The notes under the pieces were generated by a model that saw nothing but the letters and a program-made list of their open reading frames with translations, was not told the origin of the DNA and made no database searches. From a bacterium (GTDB lineage Bacteria > Planctomycetota > J058 > JAJDCP01): a stretch of DNA of 64,000 nt. Every line of letters starts with the position of its first letter. The stretch's first letter is position 1. The stretch lies in contig JAUIEM010000001.1 of assembly GCA_030428695.1 (NCBI GenBank), forward strand, positions 15,725 through 79,724, in the 5' to 3' direction. A program made the translations under genes and the position numbers. Below are positions 32,376-41,343 of the stretch, in pieces.

Positions 32376-33749
32376 TCACACCCCCACCGGCGCGAAGGCC
32401 TCGCGCAAGGCCGGGAGCTCGCGCTCGAGGCCCAGGCCGCGGGAGGCCTTGAGCAGGACGGTGTCGCCCGGGCGCAGGCGCAGGGCGAGCAGCTTGCCGA
32501 GGGCGGCGCGGGTCACGACCTCCAGGGCGTTGGCGGAGATGCCGGCGTCGCGGGCCCCGGCGGCGAGGGCGGGGGCGAAGTCGCCGACGCAGACCAGCAG
32601 CTCGACGCCGGCCTCGACGGCCGCGCGGCCGAGCTCGCGGTGCAGGCGGATGCTCGCGGCGCCGAGCTCGAGCATGTCGCCGAGGACCGCGACGCGGCGG
32701 CTCGGGTAACCCCCGAGGGAGGCGAGGGCCGCCCGCATCGAAAGGGGGTTGGCGTTGTACGCGTCGTCGATCAGGCGCAGGCCGCCGCAACGCTCGACGC
32801 GCTGGCGGCCGCCGGGCAGGGTGGCGGCGGCGATGGCCGGCAGGGCCTGGGCCTGCGGGACACCGAGCTCCGCGGCGACGGCGAGCACGAGCAGCAGGTT
32901 GTCGAGCAGGTGCGGGCTGTACAGCTCCATCGCGAAGGGCATCGCGCCGTCGACCGCGACGGTGCAGGAGGTGCCGTGGCGGGCGAGCAGGCGGCCGCGC
33001 TGGCAGGAGCCCGGGAAGTTCCCGCTCAGCCGCAGGCCCAGGCTCGAGGCGGCCGCGCGGATGCGGCGGTCGTTGCCGTTGCCAAAGCCCTGGCCGCCCG
33101 GTCGCAGGCAGGAGAACAGGCTCGCCTTCTCGGCGAGCACGCCGGCGACGTCCCCGAGGCCTTCGAGGTGGCCGGGACCGACGGCGGTCAGGAGGGCGAA
33201 ATCCGGCTCGACCAGGGCGCCGAGGGCGGCGATCTCGCCAGGGCCGTTGGTGCCGACCTCGCACACGATCACCTCGGTGTCGGCGTCGGCGAGCAGCAGG
33301 GTCAGCGGCACGCCGACGGCGTTGTTGTAGCTCTCGGGCGCCTTGACGACGCGCTTGCGGGTGCCGAGGGCAGCGGCGAGCCACTCCTTGCAGGTCGTCT
33401 TCCCGACCGTGCCGGTGATCGCGACCGCGAGCGCCCCGCTCTTCCGCCGGTTGGACCGGCCGAGGGCGCCGAGGGCGGCGAGGGTGTCCGGCACGGCGAG
33501 GAGCCGGCCGGGGAAGTCCTGGCCCTGCGCTTCCGCCCACTCCTCCGCCACCAGGGCGGCCGTCGCGCCGGCTTCCAGCGCCGCGGCGACGAAGCGGTGG
33601 CCGTCGGTGCGCTCGCCGCGCAGGGCGACGAACAGGCTGCCGGGACCGGCCGCGCGCGAGTCGCGCACCACCGTGCTGACCAGCTGATCGACGACCGGCA
33701 GGCGGCTGCCGACGACCTTCGCGAGCGCGGACAACGTCTGCGGAATCAC
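32376..33749 (-). CDS. murF: UDP-MurNAc-tripeptide-D-alanyl-D-alanine ligase
   Basis: A 457-residue Mur ligase. The GTG start overlaps the murE stop (GTGA). It has the N-terminal substrate domain (VVRDSRAAGPGSLFVALRGERTDGHRF), the ATP loop GTVGKTTCKEWL, APESYNNAVGVPLTLLL, the VGTNGPGEIAAL motif and, in the C-terminal domain, DDAYNANPLSMRAAL. It adds D-Ala-D-Ala to the UDP-MurNAc tripeptide in the cytosol. In most bacteria mraY follows at once; here a 1-kb repeat island and an unknown gene intervene. Confidence 0.95.
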   Translation of the reverse strand: MIPQTLSALAKVVGSRLPVVDQLVSTVVRDSRAAGPGSLFVALRGERTDGHRFVAAALEAGATAALVAEEWAEAQGQDFPGRLLAVPDTLAALGALGRSNRRKSGALAVAITGTVGKTTCKEWLAAALGTRKRVVKAPESYNNAVGVPLTLLLADADTEVIVCEVGTNGPGEIAALGALVEPDFALLTAVGPGHLEGLGDVAGVLAEKASLFSCLRPGGQGFGNGNDRRIRAAASSLGLRLSGNFPGSCQRGRLLARHGTSCTVAVDGAMPFAMELYSPHLLDNLLLVLAVAAELGVPQAQALPAIAAATLPGGRQRVERCGGLRLIDDAYNANPLSMRAALASLGGYPSRRVAVLGDMLELGAASIRLHRELGRAAVEAGVELLVCVGDFAPALAAGARDAGISANALEVVTRAALGKLLALRLRPGDTVLLKASRGLGLERELPALREAFAPVGV

Positions 33750-35233
33750 TGCTCTCCCCCTTGTGTGGTCCGCGCGTGCTCGACGCGCAGGCGCGCCGCC
33801 TCCTCGACCAGCACCCGCCGGTCGTCGAAGGGCAGCGTGCGGCCGCCGATCTCCTGGGTCGTCTCGTGGCCCTTGCCGGCGACCAGCACGCAGTCCCCGG
33901 GCCGCGCCTCGCGCAGCGCCGCGCGGATCGCAGCCCGGCGGTCGAGGCACACCCGCGGCGGCGAGGCGAAGCCGGCGCAGATCTCGCGGGCGATCGCCTC
34001 GGGGGCCTCGCCGCGCGGGTTGTCGGAGGTGACGATCGCGACGTCGGCGTAGGCCTCGGCGACCTCCCCCATGCGCCGGCGCTTGCCCCGGTCGCGCTCG
34101 CCCCCGGCGCCGAACACGCACACCAGGCGGCCGGACAGCCCGCGACGCAGGGCCTGCAGCACCCGGGCGAGGCCGTCGTCGGTGTGGGCGTAGTCGACGA
34201 CCGCGGTCAGGCCGGGCAGCGCGGGCACCAGCTCGCAGCGCCCCGGCACCGGCGGCGCGCTCTCGAGGCCCGCGGCGATCGCTTCCGGCGCGCGTCCGAG
34301 CGCCTGGGCGGAGGCGGCGGCGGCGAGGGCGTTCTCGAGGTTGTGCAGGCCGGGCAGCGGCAGCAGGAGCTCCCGGGAGAAGCCGGTGCGGAAGCGCAGA
34401 AGGAAGCGCACGCCGCGGGCCTGCTCGGAGACATCCTCCGCCCACACGTCCGGCGCTTCCCCCGCCTCGACCCGGGAGGCGTAGCGCACGACCCGGGCGG
34501 CGGTGCGGGCACACAGCTCCTCGACGCGCGGGTCGCGCTGGTTCAGCACCGCGCAGGCCGAGGCGTCCAGGCCCTCGAAGAGGCGGGCCTTGGCGTCGAA
34601 GTAGGCGGCCATGCTGCCGTGGTAGTCGAGGTGGTCGCGGCTGAGGTTGGTGAACACCCCGAGGGCGAAGTCGACGCCGGCGGTGCGTCCCTGGGCGAGG
34701 GCGTGGGAGCTGACCTCCATCACGCAGTGCTCCTGGCCGGCATCCTGGGCCCGGGCGAGCAGCGCGGCCAGGCGCAGCGGGTCGGGGGTGGTCATCGAGG
34801 CGGGCAGCCGGGCGCCGCCGACCTCGTAGCCGCAGGTCCCGAGCAGCGCGGTGGCCTCGGCGCCGAGCAGGGAGCGCAGCAGGTAGCTCGTCGTCGTCTT
34901 GCCGTTCGTGCCGGTGATGCCGACCAGGCGCAGCCGCCCGTCGAGCCGGTGCCAGCGGGCGGCGGCCCGGGCGAGCAGCGGGCGGGCGTCCGAGCGCGGG
35001 AAGCAGGGCACGCCGAGCCCAGGCAGGGGCCGCTCGCTGACGATCGCGACGGCGCCGCGGGCGACGGCCTGGAAAGCGAAGGCGTGGCCGTCGCAGGTGC
35101 TACCCGTGAGGGCGAAGAAGATCGTGCCCGGCTCGACCAGGCGGGAGTCACAGGCCAGGCCGGTGCAGTCGAGGGCCGCGGCCTCCGGGATCTCCGGCAG
35201 CAGCGTGGCGGCGCTCCGTGTCTCCGCCGCCAT
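33746..35233 (-). CDS. murE: UDP-MurNAc-L-Ala-D-Glu:meso-diaminopimelate ligase
   Basis: A 495-residue Mur ligase with ATP loop GITGTNGKTTTSYLL, MEVSSHAL, NLSRDHLDYHGSM (the carbamylated-Lys region follows), VVDYAHTDDGL and the selectivity motif SDNPRGEAPEAI. The DNPR motif indicates meso-diaminopimelate as the third residue, so the wall is of the Gram-negative type. It overlaps ftsI by one base and murF by four, giving a tight ftsI-murE-murF operon. Confidence 0.96.
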   Translation of the reverse strand: MAAETRSAATLLPEIPEAAALDCTGLACDSRLVEPGTIFFALTGSTCDGHAFAFQAVARGAVAIVSERPLPGLGVPCFPRSDARPLLARAAARWHRLDGRLRLVGITGTNGKTTTSYLLRSLLGAEATALLGTCGYEVGGARLPASMTTPDPLRLAALLARAQDAGQEHCVMEVSSHALAQGRTAGVDFALGVFTNLSRDHLDYHGSMAAYFDAKARLFEGLDASACAVLNQRDPRVEELCARTAARVVRYASRVEAGEAPDVWAEDVSEQARGVRFLLRFRTGFSRELLLPLPGLHNLENALAAAASAQALGRAPEAIAAGLESAPPVPGRCELVPALPGLTAVVDYAHTDDGLARVLQALRRGLSGRLVCVFGAGGERDRGKRRRMGEVAEAYADVAIVTSDNPRGEAPEAIAREICAGFASPPRVCLDRRAAIRAALREARPGDCVLVAGKGHETTQEIGGRTLPFDDRRVLVEEAARLRVEHARTTQGGEQ

Positions 35234-37050
35234 CAGCCCTCCTCCGCGTAGAGGTAGGGCAGGATCTCGTTGAGGATCTCCTCGATCACCGGCGCGGCGA
35301 CGCCTCCGCCGGTGTTCGCCCCGCCGCGGGTCGGGTTGTCGGCGATGCAGGCGAAGATCACCTGCGGGTCGTCGATCGGCGCGATGCCGACGAAGGAGCA
35401 GCGGTTCCGCGAGGTGTAGCGGCCGTTCTCCTGGATCTCGGCGGTGCCGGTCTTGCCGCCGATCGCGTAGCCCTCGATGTCGACGCTGCGGGCGGTGCCC
35501 GATTCGACCACCAACCGCAGACCGTGGCGGATGAAGGCGCAGATGTCCGGCTGCAGCACCCGCTCATAGCGCGCTTCCTCCCCCTCCACCAGCCGCAGCG
35601 AGGGCAGCAGGCCGCCGTTGGCCAGGGCGCAATAGGCGCGCACCAGCTGCAGGGAGGTGACGTTGATCCAGTAGCCGTAGGACAGGCCGGGCAGGTTGTA
35701 GCGCTTCGTCCACTCCTCCGCCGGCGGGAACATGCCGACCTCCTCGTGCGGGAAGAGGTCGAGGGCGCGCTGGCCGAAGCCGAGCTTGGTCAGGGAGTTG
35801 CGCAGGGCGAGGGGATGCGCGCGCTCGATCATCCGCACCATGCCGACGTTCGACGACTTCTCGAGGATGTGCAGGGGGTCGAGCACGCCGAGGCTGCGGT
35901 TTCTGTAGTTCGTGATGCGCTTGCGCCGCAGCGGCGAGCGGTACGGGCTGTCGCAGTCGAAGCGGTCGCTCGGGCGCACCCAGCCGTGCTGCAGGAACAG
36001 GGCGGTCACGACCGGCTTGAAGGTCGAGCCCGGCTCGAAGTTCTCGAACAGCGGCAGGAAGCGCATCGACTCGACCAGCTCCCCGGGCTCCTCGCCGAGG
36101 GGGCTGCGGGTCGCTGGGTCGAAGTGGGGCCGGCAGGCCGCGGCGAGGATCCGCCCGTCCGGCCGCATCAGCACGACCTGGGCCTTGTCCGGGGCGCAGC
36201 GCTCCATCAGGTGGTCGAGGGCGGTCTCGGTGACCGACTGCACGACCGCGTCGATGGTCAGGGTCAGATCCTCGCCGTTCCGCGCCGGCGTCGGCCGGAC
36301 GCCGGGACGCGCGACGGGGCGTCCGCGGCGGTCGCGGAAGTAGGCGCTGGCGCCGGGCTTGCCGCGCAGGCGCTCGTCGAACACCTTCTCGACGCCCTCG
36401 ATGCCGACCAGGGTGCGCAGGCCCTCGGTGTCCCGCACCTGGGTCAGGCCGATCAGGTTCGCCGCCTGGCTGCCGCCGAGGTAGAGGCGCTCCGGGCGGT
36501 AGCGGATGTGCAGGCCGGGGGTGCCGAGGCTCTCGAGCAGGCGCACGTCCTCTTCGCGGATCGGGTCGGCGATCACCGCGTAGCGGCAGCGCGGGTCGCG
36601 CAGCTTGCCCTGCACCCGGGCGCGGGCCTCGGGGGAGGGGGCGAGCCGGTCGATCAGCATCAGCAGGTCTTCGTAGCGCACCTTCTCGAGCTCGACCAGC
36701 TCGGCGATCTGGCCGGGGTCGATCATCGCGAAGGGGACCTGGATCTCGCGGGCGAGCAGCTGCCCGTCGCTCGACAGGATGTCCCCGCGCCGGAAGGGCA
36801 GCGGCCGCGTGCGGTCCTGCAGGCCGGCGGCGATCGCCGCGAGCTCTTCGTGCTGGCCGATCTGGATGTTGTACAGCCGCCCGCCGAGCAGCGCGAAGCC
36901 CGCTCCCAGGCCCGACAGCAGCACCAGCGCCCGGCGCCGGCTCAGCGTCTCCGGGGCGGGGATGGCGGCGTCCGGCTCTTCGTCCGGGGTCCATACGGGA
37001 GCAAATACGGCCGCGGCACGCCGCAGGCACGCGAGGATGGCGTCGCGCAT
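35233..37050 (-). CDS. ftsI: Class B penicillin-binding protein (FtsI/PBP3-like)
   Basis: A 605-residue transpeptidase. It has a cytosolic N-terminus of about 50 residues, one membrane helix (RRALVLLSGLGAGFALLGGRLYNIQIG), a PBP dimer domain and a transpeptidase domain. The active-site motifs are STFKPV (nucleophile Ser, general-base Lys), KSSNVGMV and GGKTGTAEIQ. It cross-links septal peptidoglycan with FtsW. The ATG at 37050 has GGAG about ten bases upstream. No mraZ, rsmH or ftsL precedes it, so it is the first gene of this partial dcw cluster. Confidence 0.94.
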   Translation of the reverse strand: MRDAILACLRRAAAVFAPVWTPDEEPDAAIPAPETLSRRRALVLLSGLGAGFALLGGRLYNIQIGQHEELAAIAAGLQDRTRPLPFRRGDILSSDGQLLAREIQVPFAMIDPGQIAELVELEKVRYEDLLMLIDRLAPSPEARARVQGKLRDPRCRYAVIADPIREEDVRLLESLGTPGLHIRYRPERLYLGGSQAANLIGLTQVRDTEGLRTLVGIEGVEKVFDERLRGKPGASAYFRDRRGRPVARPGVRPTPARNGEDLTLTIDAVVQSVTETALDHLMERCAPDKAQVVLMRPDGRILAAACRPHFDPATRSPLGEEPGELVESMRFLPLFENFEPGSTFKPVVTALFLQHGWVRPSDRFDCDSPYRSPLRRKRITNYRNRSLGVLDPLHILEKSSNVGMVRMIERAHPLALRNSLTKLGFGQRALDLFPHEEVGMFPPAEEWTKRYNLPGLSYGYWINVTSLQLVRAYCALANGGLLPSLRLVEGEEARYERVLQPDICAFIRHGLRLVVESGTARSVDIEGYAIGGKTGTAEIQENGRYTSRNRCSFVGIAPIDDPQVIFACIADNPTRGGANTGGGVAAPVIEEILNEILPYLYAEEG

Positions 37051-37455
37051 CGCGGGGGGTCTCCTGGGGGCCGGGGCTCCGGCCGGGGGAACTTCCATCC
37101 CTTTGCATCGGAAGCCGACGGGCGGCGCTTGAACCAGGGGCCAGGCGGGATCGCGGGGAACCGTCTAAACTTCCGGCGGGGTCCGTGGAGGATGCGCGGC
37201 GGGCGGGAATTTTAGGGGCCGGGATGGTCGAGCACCGAGGGTGCGGATGTCCTGTCCAGGAGGGGGCGTCGGTTCACACCCAACGACGGGAGGGGGTAAA
37301 CCCCTCCCCTACATGTTGGTCCTACGACTGCTCGAAAACCCTGTAGGGGCGGGGATTACCCCCGCCCGTCGGACCGGGACAGAACTTACGTTGAGGCAAG
37401 TGCCACAATTCGCCGCAGGCGCGCCCGCATGCCTGACCTGTTCCATTCCGGGCCC
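37051..37455. other. Intergenic repeat region upstream of ftsI
   Basis: No gene is supported. Bases 37051-37210 should hold the ftsI promoter. The rest is a nested repeat that runs to the stop codon of the ABC exporter gene. Confidence 0.6.
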
Positions 37456-37456
37456 T
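37214..37456. repeat. Inverted-repeat element interrupted by a second palindromic element
   Basis: The left arm (GGGGCCGGGATGGTCGAGCA and on to 37249) and the right arm (37393-37456, AGGCAAGTGCCACAATTCG ... TTCCGGGCCC) match the two ends of the element at 49131-49375. Between them lies a partial copy of the 172-bp element with the GTAGGGG doublet (37285-37370) and its GGGACAGAACTTACG end. The arrangement suggests insertion of one element into the other. Confidence 0.75.
37285..37370. repeat. GTAGGGGCGGGG palindrome doublet, copy 2
   Basis: GACGGGAGGGGGTAAACCCC and, inverted about 30 bases later, TGTAGGGGCGGGGATTACCC ending in CCCGTC. The spacer contains GACTGCTCGAAAACCC, identical to the copy at 49428-49513. 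Confidence 0.85.
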
Positions 37457-39279
37457 TACTCCGGAGCTTCCGACGCAGGACCCCGCAGATCCTGGGAGGC
37501 GACCAGCTCGCGGTAGAACTCCGAGCGGGCGAGCAGCTCGTCGTGGGTGCCCTGGGCGAGCAGCCGGCGGTCCTTGAGCACGAGGATGCGGTCGCAGGCG
37601 GTGACGGTCGACAGGCGGTGGGCGACGATGAACAGCGTCCGCTTCCGCAGCGCCTCGGGCAGCGCGTCGAAGATCGAGCGCTCGGCGAGGGAGTCGAGGC
37701 TCGCGGTCGGCTCGTCGAGGATCACGATGTCCGGGTCCTTGATCAACGTGCGGGCGATCGCGAGGCGCTGTTTCTGCCCCTCGGAGAGGTTGCTCGCGCT
37801 CTCCTCGATCGGCGCGTCGTAACCTTCGGGCAGCCCTGCGATCAGCTCGTGCAGGCCCGCCGCCCGCGCGGCGCGCTCCACTTCCTGCAGGCTCGCCTCC
37901 GGCTGGCCGTAGCGGAGGTTCTCGAGGAAGCTCCCGGCCAGCAGCTGGGTGCGCTGCGAGGCGTAGCCGATGCGCCGGCGCAGGGAGCGCACGTTGTACT
38001 CCGAGGCCGGACGCCCGTCGTACAGGACCTCCCCTGCGGTCGGCTGGTAGAAGCGCATCAGCAGGCTGAGGAAGGTCGTCTTGCCGACGCCGCTCGGCCC
38101 GACCACCGCCACCCGCTCCCCCGCGCGGATCGCGCAGGAGATGCCCTCGAGCACGATGTCGTCGTCGGTGTAGCCGAAGCACACGTCGCGGAACTCGACC
38201 GCGCCGGTCAGGTGCGCGACCTCCTCGCCGCCCTCGTCCTCGGGCACCACCTCGTACAGCTTCGCGACCCGCTCGAGCGAGGCGAGGGAGCCCTGCAGCG
38301 TGCGGTGCGTGGTCGCGAGGAAGGTCACCGGCCCGAACACGTACAGGAGGTAGCTCTGGAAGGCGAGCAGCGAGCCGAGGCTGAGCTCGTCCTGCACGAC
38401 CAGGTAGCAGCCGGCCCCGAGCACGATCATCCGCGCGGCGTCCGGCGCGAGCTGCAGCACGAAGGCGGCGAAGGCGGCGACCACCCGCTGCCGCAGCGTC
38501 ACCTCCTGCTGCGACTCGACCTCGCTCATGATGCGCCCGACCTCGCGCGGCTCGGAGGCGAAGGACTTGATCAGCTCGCCGCTGGAGAGCGTCTCCTGGA
38601 GGCGGCGGTGCACCTCGGCGTGGCGCTCCTTGCTGTGGTGGCTGAGGACCCGCTCCTTGCGGGCGAAGTAGAGCGTGCCCCACAGCACCAGCGGCATCGT
38701 CACCGCGACGAACAGGGCGAGCCGCCACTCGAGGTAGAGCAGGAAGGCCAGGCCGCCGGCGAAGCGCAGCAGGTTCTCGAGGATCCGGATCAGCGTGGCG
38801 GAGAACAACAGCCGCATGCCCATCACGTCGGCCCCGAGCCGGTGCATCATCCGGCCGACGGCGCGCTGGTCGAAGAAGGCCTTCGGGAAGCGCAACGTGC
38901 GGTCGTACAGCTCCTCCTGCAGGTCGCGGGTGACGCGGTGCTCGAAGCGGGTGAAGACGTAGCGCTCGACGAGCCGCGCCAGCCGCGTCGCCCCCTCGAA
39001 ACCCGCCAGCGCCAGCACGCCGGCCAGCAGCAGATCGAGCCGCTCGCCGAGCACGACGGTGTCGATCAGGAAGCGCTTGGCCAGGGGCGGCACGAAGGCG
39101 CACAGCGCGCCGAGCAGGCTGACCACCCCGCCGACCACGAACAGCGAGCGCGAGCGGAGCAGGTGGGGACGCAGGTAGCGCAGGTTGCGCCAGGCGTCGC
39201 GGTAGGGCTGGCCCCCGATGCTGTCGCTCGGCGGGCGCTCGTTCAGACCCTTCCTGAGGTGCGCGAGCCAGCCCCGCAT
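37456..39279 (-). CDS. ABC exporter, MsbA/MDR-like fused permease-ATPase
   Basis: A 607-residue half-transporter. Six membrane helices span about residues 50-330, and an ATPase domain follows with Walker A VGPSGVGKTT, Q-loop YASQRTQ, the signature NLSEGQKQRLAIAR, Walker B DIVILDEPTASLD and H-loop IVAHRLST. It should act as a homodimer exporting a lipid, peptide or drug. The MsbA-like architecture fits lipid A or another hydrophobic substrate, but this is not provable. The start at 39279 follows GGGGAG. The stop codon lies inside the end of a dispersed repeat. Confidence 0.9.
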   Translation of the reverse strand: MRGWLAHLRKGLNERPPSDSIGGQPYRDAWRNLRYLRPHLLRSRSLFVVGGVVSLLGALCAFVPPLAKRFLIDTVVLGERLDLLLAGVLALAGFEGATRLARLVERYVFTRFEHRVTRDLQEELYDRTLRFPKAFFDQRAVGRMMHRLGADVMGMRLLFSATLIRILENLLRFAGGLAFLLYLEWRLALFVAVTMPLVLWGTLYFARKERVLSHHSKERHAEVHRRLQETLSSGELIKSFASEPREVGRIMSEVESQQEVTLRQRVVAAFAAFVLQLAPDAARMIVLGAGCYLVVQDELSLGSLLAFQSYLLYVFGPVTFLATTHRTLQGSLASLERVAKLYEVVPEDEGGEEVAHLTGAVEFRDVCFGYTDDDIVLEGISCAIRAGERVAVVGPSGVGKTTFLSLLMRFYQPTAGEVLYDGRPASEYNVRSLRRRIGYASQRTQLLAGSFLENLRYGQPEASLQEVERAARAAGLHELIAGLPEGYDAPIEESASNLSEGQKQRLAIARTLIKDPDIVILDEPTASLDSLAERSIFDALPEALRKRTLFIVAHRLSTVTACDRILVLKDRRLLAQGTHDELLARSEFYRELVASQDLRGPASEAPE

Positions 39280-39425
39280 GTCTCCCCTCGCCCCTGCCAG
39301 GGCGCCGCGCGTCCGATTCCGAAGAGGCCGGAGGCTACTCGACCCGCGCCGGAGGTGCAAGAGCGGGGATCCCGCGGAGAATTCTGTTGACACTTCGGGG
39401 GGGTGACCCTAGGATCTCGTTCCCT

Positions 39426-39500
39426 CGGGGTGTGGCTCAGCCTGGTTAGAGCGCTTGCTTCGGGAGCAAGAAGTCGGTGGTTCGAATCCACTCACCCCGA
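39426..39500 (+). tRNA. tRNA-Pro (anticodon CGG)
   Basis: The acceptor stem CGGGGTG pairs with CACCCCG and A is the discriminator. The D-arm is GCTCAGCCTGGTTAGAGC. The anticodon stem CTTGC/GCAAG encloses loop TTCGGGA with CGG at 39461-39463, and the T-arm is GGTGG TTCGAAT CCACT. CCA is not encoded. It reads the CCG codon. Confidence 0.96.
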
Positions 39501-39507
39501 TCCCGAG

Positions 39508-39540
39508 AAGGCTCGCCGTCATGGCGAGCCTTCTTTCTTT
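39508..39540 (+). terminator. Intrinsic terminator after tRNA-Pro
   Basis: AAGGCTCGCC, a five-base loop and GGCGAGCCTT form a perfect 10-bp stem, followed by CTTTCTTT. It begins eight bases after the tRNA. Confidence 0.9.
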
Positions 39541-39719
39541 GGGTTGATTCCCATCTTCCCGCATCTCTGGCGCGGAGAGGCAGATTCTGGGATCACGTCC
39601 TGACTTCTGGCTCCAGCTGTTCGAGTCCCGTCACTCTCCTTTCCCTTTCCACGCGCTTTCGCTAGCATCGAGGGAACGAGGGGACTTGCGCCCCTGCTCT
39701 TCACAGGTCTGGTCGAAAA

Positions 39720-39986
39720 ATGAGCATTGCGAAAGTCGAAGAGGCCCTCCGGAAGCTCGCTACCCATCTGCCCGCCGCAGTCACTGGCTGGAAAGTCGAA
39801 GCCGGACAGGATGCGACCGGAGATCCCGCCATCTGGGTCTGGGTCACGCTTCGGGACAAGGGTGTTGATCTTGCAACGCGGGATCAGGTGAGAGAGCAGG
39901 TGCGAAAAGCTGTCCATAGGGCTTCCGGCTCGGAAGACTGGGTCTACATCAGATTCCGCGGGGCATGGGAGTCCGTGGCGACTTGA
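39720..39986 (+). CDS. Small protein paired with a HEPN gene (88 aa)
   Basis: MSIAKVEEALRKLATHLPAAV opens an alpha-beta protein with DATGDPAIWVWVTLRD, TRDQVREQVRKAV and EDWVYIRFRGAWE. I do not recognise a named family. Its TGA overlaps the likely TTG start of the HEPN gene, so the two are coupled, as is common in toxin-antitoxin and HEPN-partner modules. By position it would be the antitoxin or partner, which is inference. The local base composition is lower in GC than the rest of the window and codon choice is less biased, consistent with transfer next to a tRNA. Confidence 0.65.
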   Translation: MSIAKVEEALRKLATHLPAAVTGWKVEAGQDATGDPAIWVWVTLRDKGVDLATRDQVREQVRKAVHRASGSEDWVYIRFRGAWESVAT

Positions 39987-40493
39987 GCCTGCACAGCGAA
40001 CTGTTGGCTCAGGCTCGACACCTGGCTCAAAAAGGAGCCACGTCGTCCCAAGCAGGCCAGCCTTCGACGTGCCGTGTCCGCAGCCTACTATGCGCTCTTC
40101 CATCTACTGGTATCGGAGGCCACGAGTCGCTTTGTGAGCGGCGCTGGTCGCGAACCATTGCGCAAGAGCCTTGGGCGCGCCTTCGGTCATGCGGACATGA
40201 AGACCGCAAGTCAGGGTTTCGCAGCGGGGAACCCAACACCGAAGATAGGCAGGGCCTTGTCGGGTCAACCGATCCAGGCAGAGCTGAGAAACGTCGCCAG
40301 GCGCTTCGTCGAGCTGCAGCAGGCTCGCCACGAAGCGGACTACGATCTGACCTGCCGATTCACACGCCAGGAAAGTCTCGATTTCATCGAGCAGGTCGAA
40401 CAGGCCTTCCGTGACTGGAAGGTCATTCGGAAGACTTTGCCTGCCGATGCCTATCTCGTTGCCCTGCTTGCTCAAAAGAGCATGCGTGCGTGA
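39983..40493 (+). pseudogene. HEPN-domain protein gene with a one-base frameshift
   Basis: The first frame from TTG 39983 (or ATG 39965) gives LSLHSELLAQARHLAQK. The rest, EPRRPKQASLRRAVSAAYYAL and onward, is one base out of register. The shift falls in a run of five A at about 40029-40033. The second part has HEPN features: the helix AVSAAYYALFHLLVSEA, the RNase-type ARHEADYDL (R with H) motif and a closing helix SLDFIEQVEQAFRDWK. HEPN proteins are often RNase toxins. The shift could be inactivation, a sequencing error in the homopolymer or programmed slippage. Without it the protein would have about 170 residues. Confidence 0.7.
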
Positions 40494-40538
40494 CCGTTCA
40501 TCCACATGAACCGGAGATACTCGAGGGGCCTGGTACGA

Positions 40539-41030
40539 TCACTCCGGCCCGAGGAGCTCCTCGATCGCCGTGCGCAGGGACTCGGGCCGGGTCGTCGGGG
40601 CGAACCGGCGGACGACCCTTCCCTGGCGGTCGACGAGGAACTTCGTGAAGTTCCACTTGATCGAGCGCGTCCCGAGCAGCCCGCGCGCTTCGCCTTTGAG
40701 CCGCGCGAACAGGGGATGGGCGTCCGCGCCGTTGACCTCGATCTTCGCGTGCATCGGGAAAGACACGCCGTAGTTCTTCTCGCAGAACTGCTCGATCTGC
40801 GCCGCGTCGCCCGGCTCCTGCCGCCCGAACTGGTTGCACGGGAAGCCCAGCACGACCAGACCGCGCGGCCCGAGCTCCTTCCAGAGCGCCTCGAGGCCGG
40901 CGTACTGGGGGGTGAACCCGCAGCGGCTCGCGGTGTTGACGATCAGCAGGACCTTCCCGCGGTAGGCCTCGAGGTCGGTGGTCTCGCCCGCCAGCGACTG
41001 CACGGAGCATGCGTAGAGATCGTCGGTCAT
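40539..41030 (-). CDS. Glutathione peroxidase family protein (Cys type)
   Basis: A 163-residue thiol peroxidase. The peroxidatic Cys sits in NTASRCGFTPQYAGLEALW. GFPCNQFGRQEPG holds the second conserved motif, and WNFTKFLVDRQGRVVRRF supplies the Trp and Asn of the catalytic tetrad. It reduces hydroperoxides, in bacteria usually with thioredoxin rather than glutathione. It lies on the same strand as the Fur-family gene, 313 bases downstream of it, which fits a peroxide-response pairing but does not prove it. Confidence 0.93.
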   Translation of the reverse strand: MTDDLYACSVQSLAGETTDLEAYRGKVLLIVNTASRCGFTPQYAGLEALWKELGPRGLVVLGFPCNQFGRQEPGDAAQIEQFCEKNYGVSFPMHAKIEVNGADAHPLFARLKGEARGLLGTRSIKWNFTKFLVDRQGRVVRRFAPTTRPESLRTAIEELLGPE

Positions 41031-41343
41031 GCGCGGCCTCCTCGACCCGTGTACGGCATGATGCCCGCTCCTCGGTCCGAGCGCCAGAGGTCGTGGCCGG
41101 AGCCGCGGCGCAATCCGCGGCCCACGGTCGTCCTCCCCGGCCCCCCGACCTGCGACCGGGAGGCGGCCTACCCCCGCCACAGCGGATCCAGCGTCGCGAC
41201 CACGCGGACCGTCCCCTCCGGCTGCGGAGGCGAGCGGTGCACCGCGCCGCGGTCCGCGTTGCCCGGCGGGCAACAGCCTCGGAGGTTACATCACTATCAA
41301 GGAAGAACGATCGAGGGGCTTCCACACCGCGCATGTGCGCGCC
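41031..41343. other. Spacer between the Fur-family gene and the glutathione peroxidase gene
   Basis: No gene is supported in these 313 bases. They should hold the glutathione peroxidase promoter. ATCACTATC at 41290-41298 is shared with the HMA gene promoter at 48831-48839. Confidence 0.5.
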
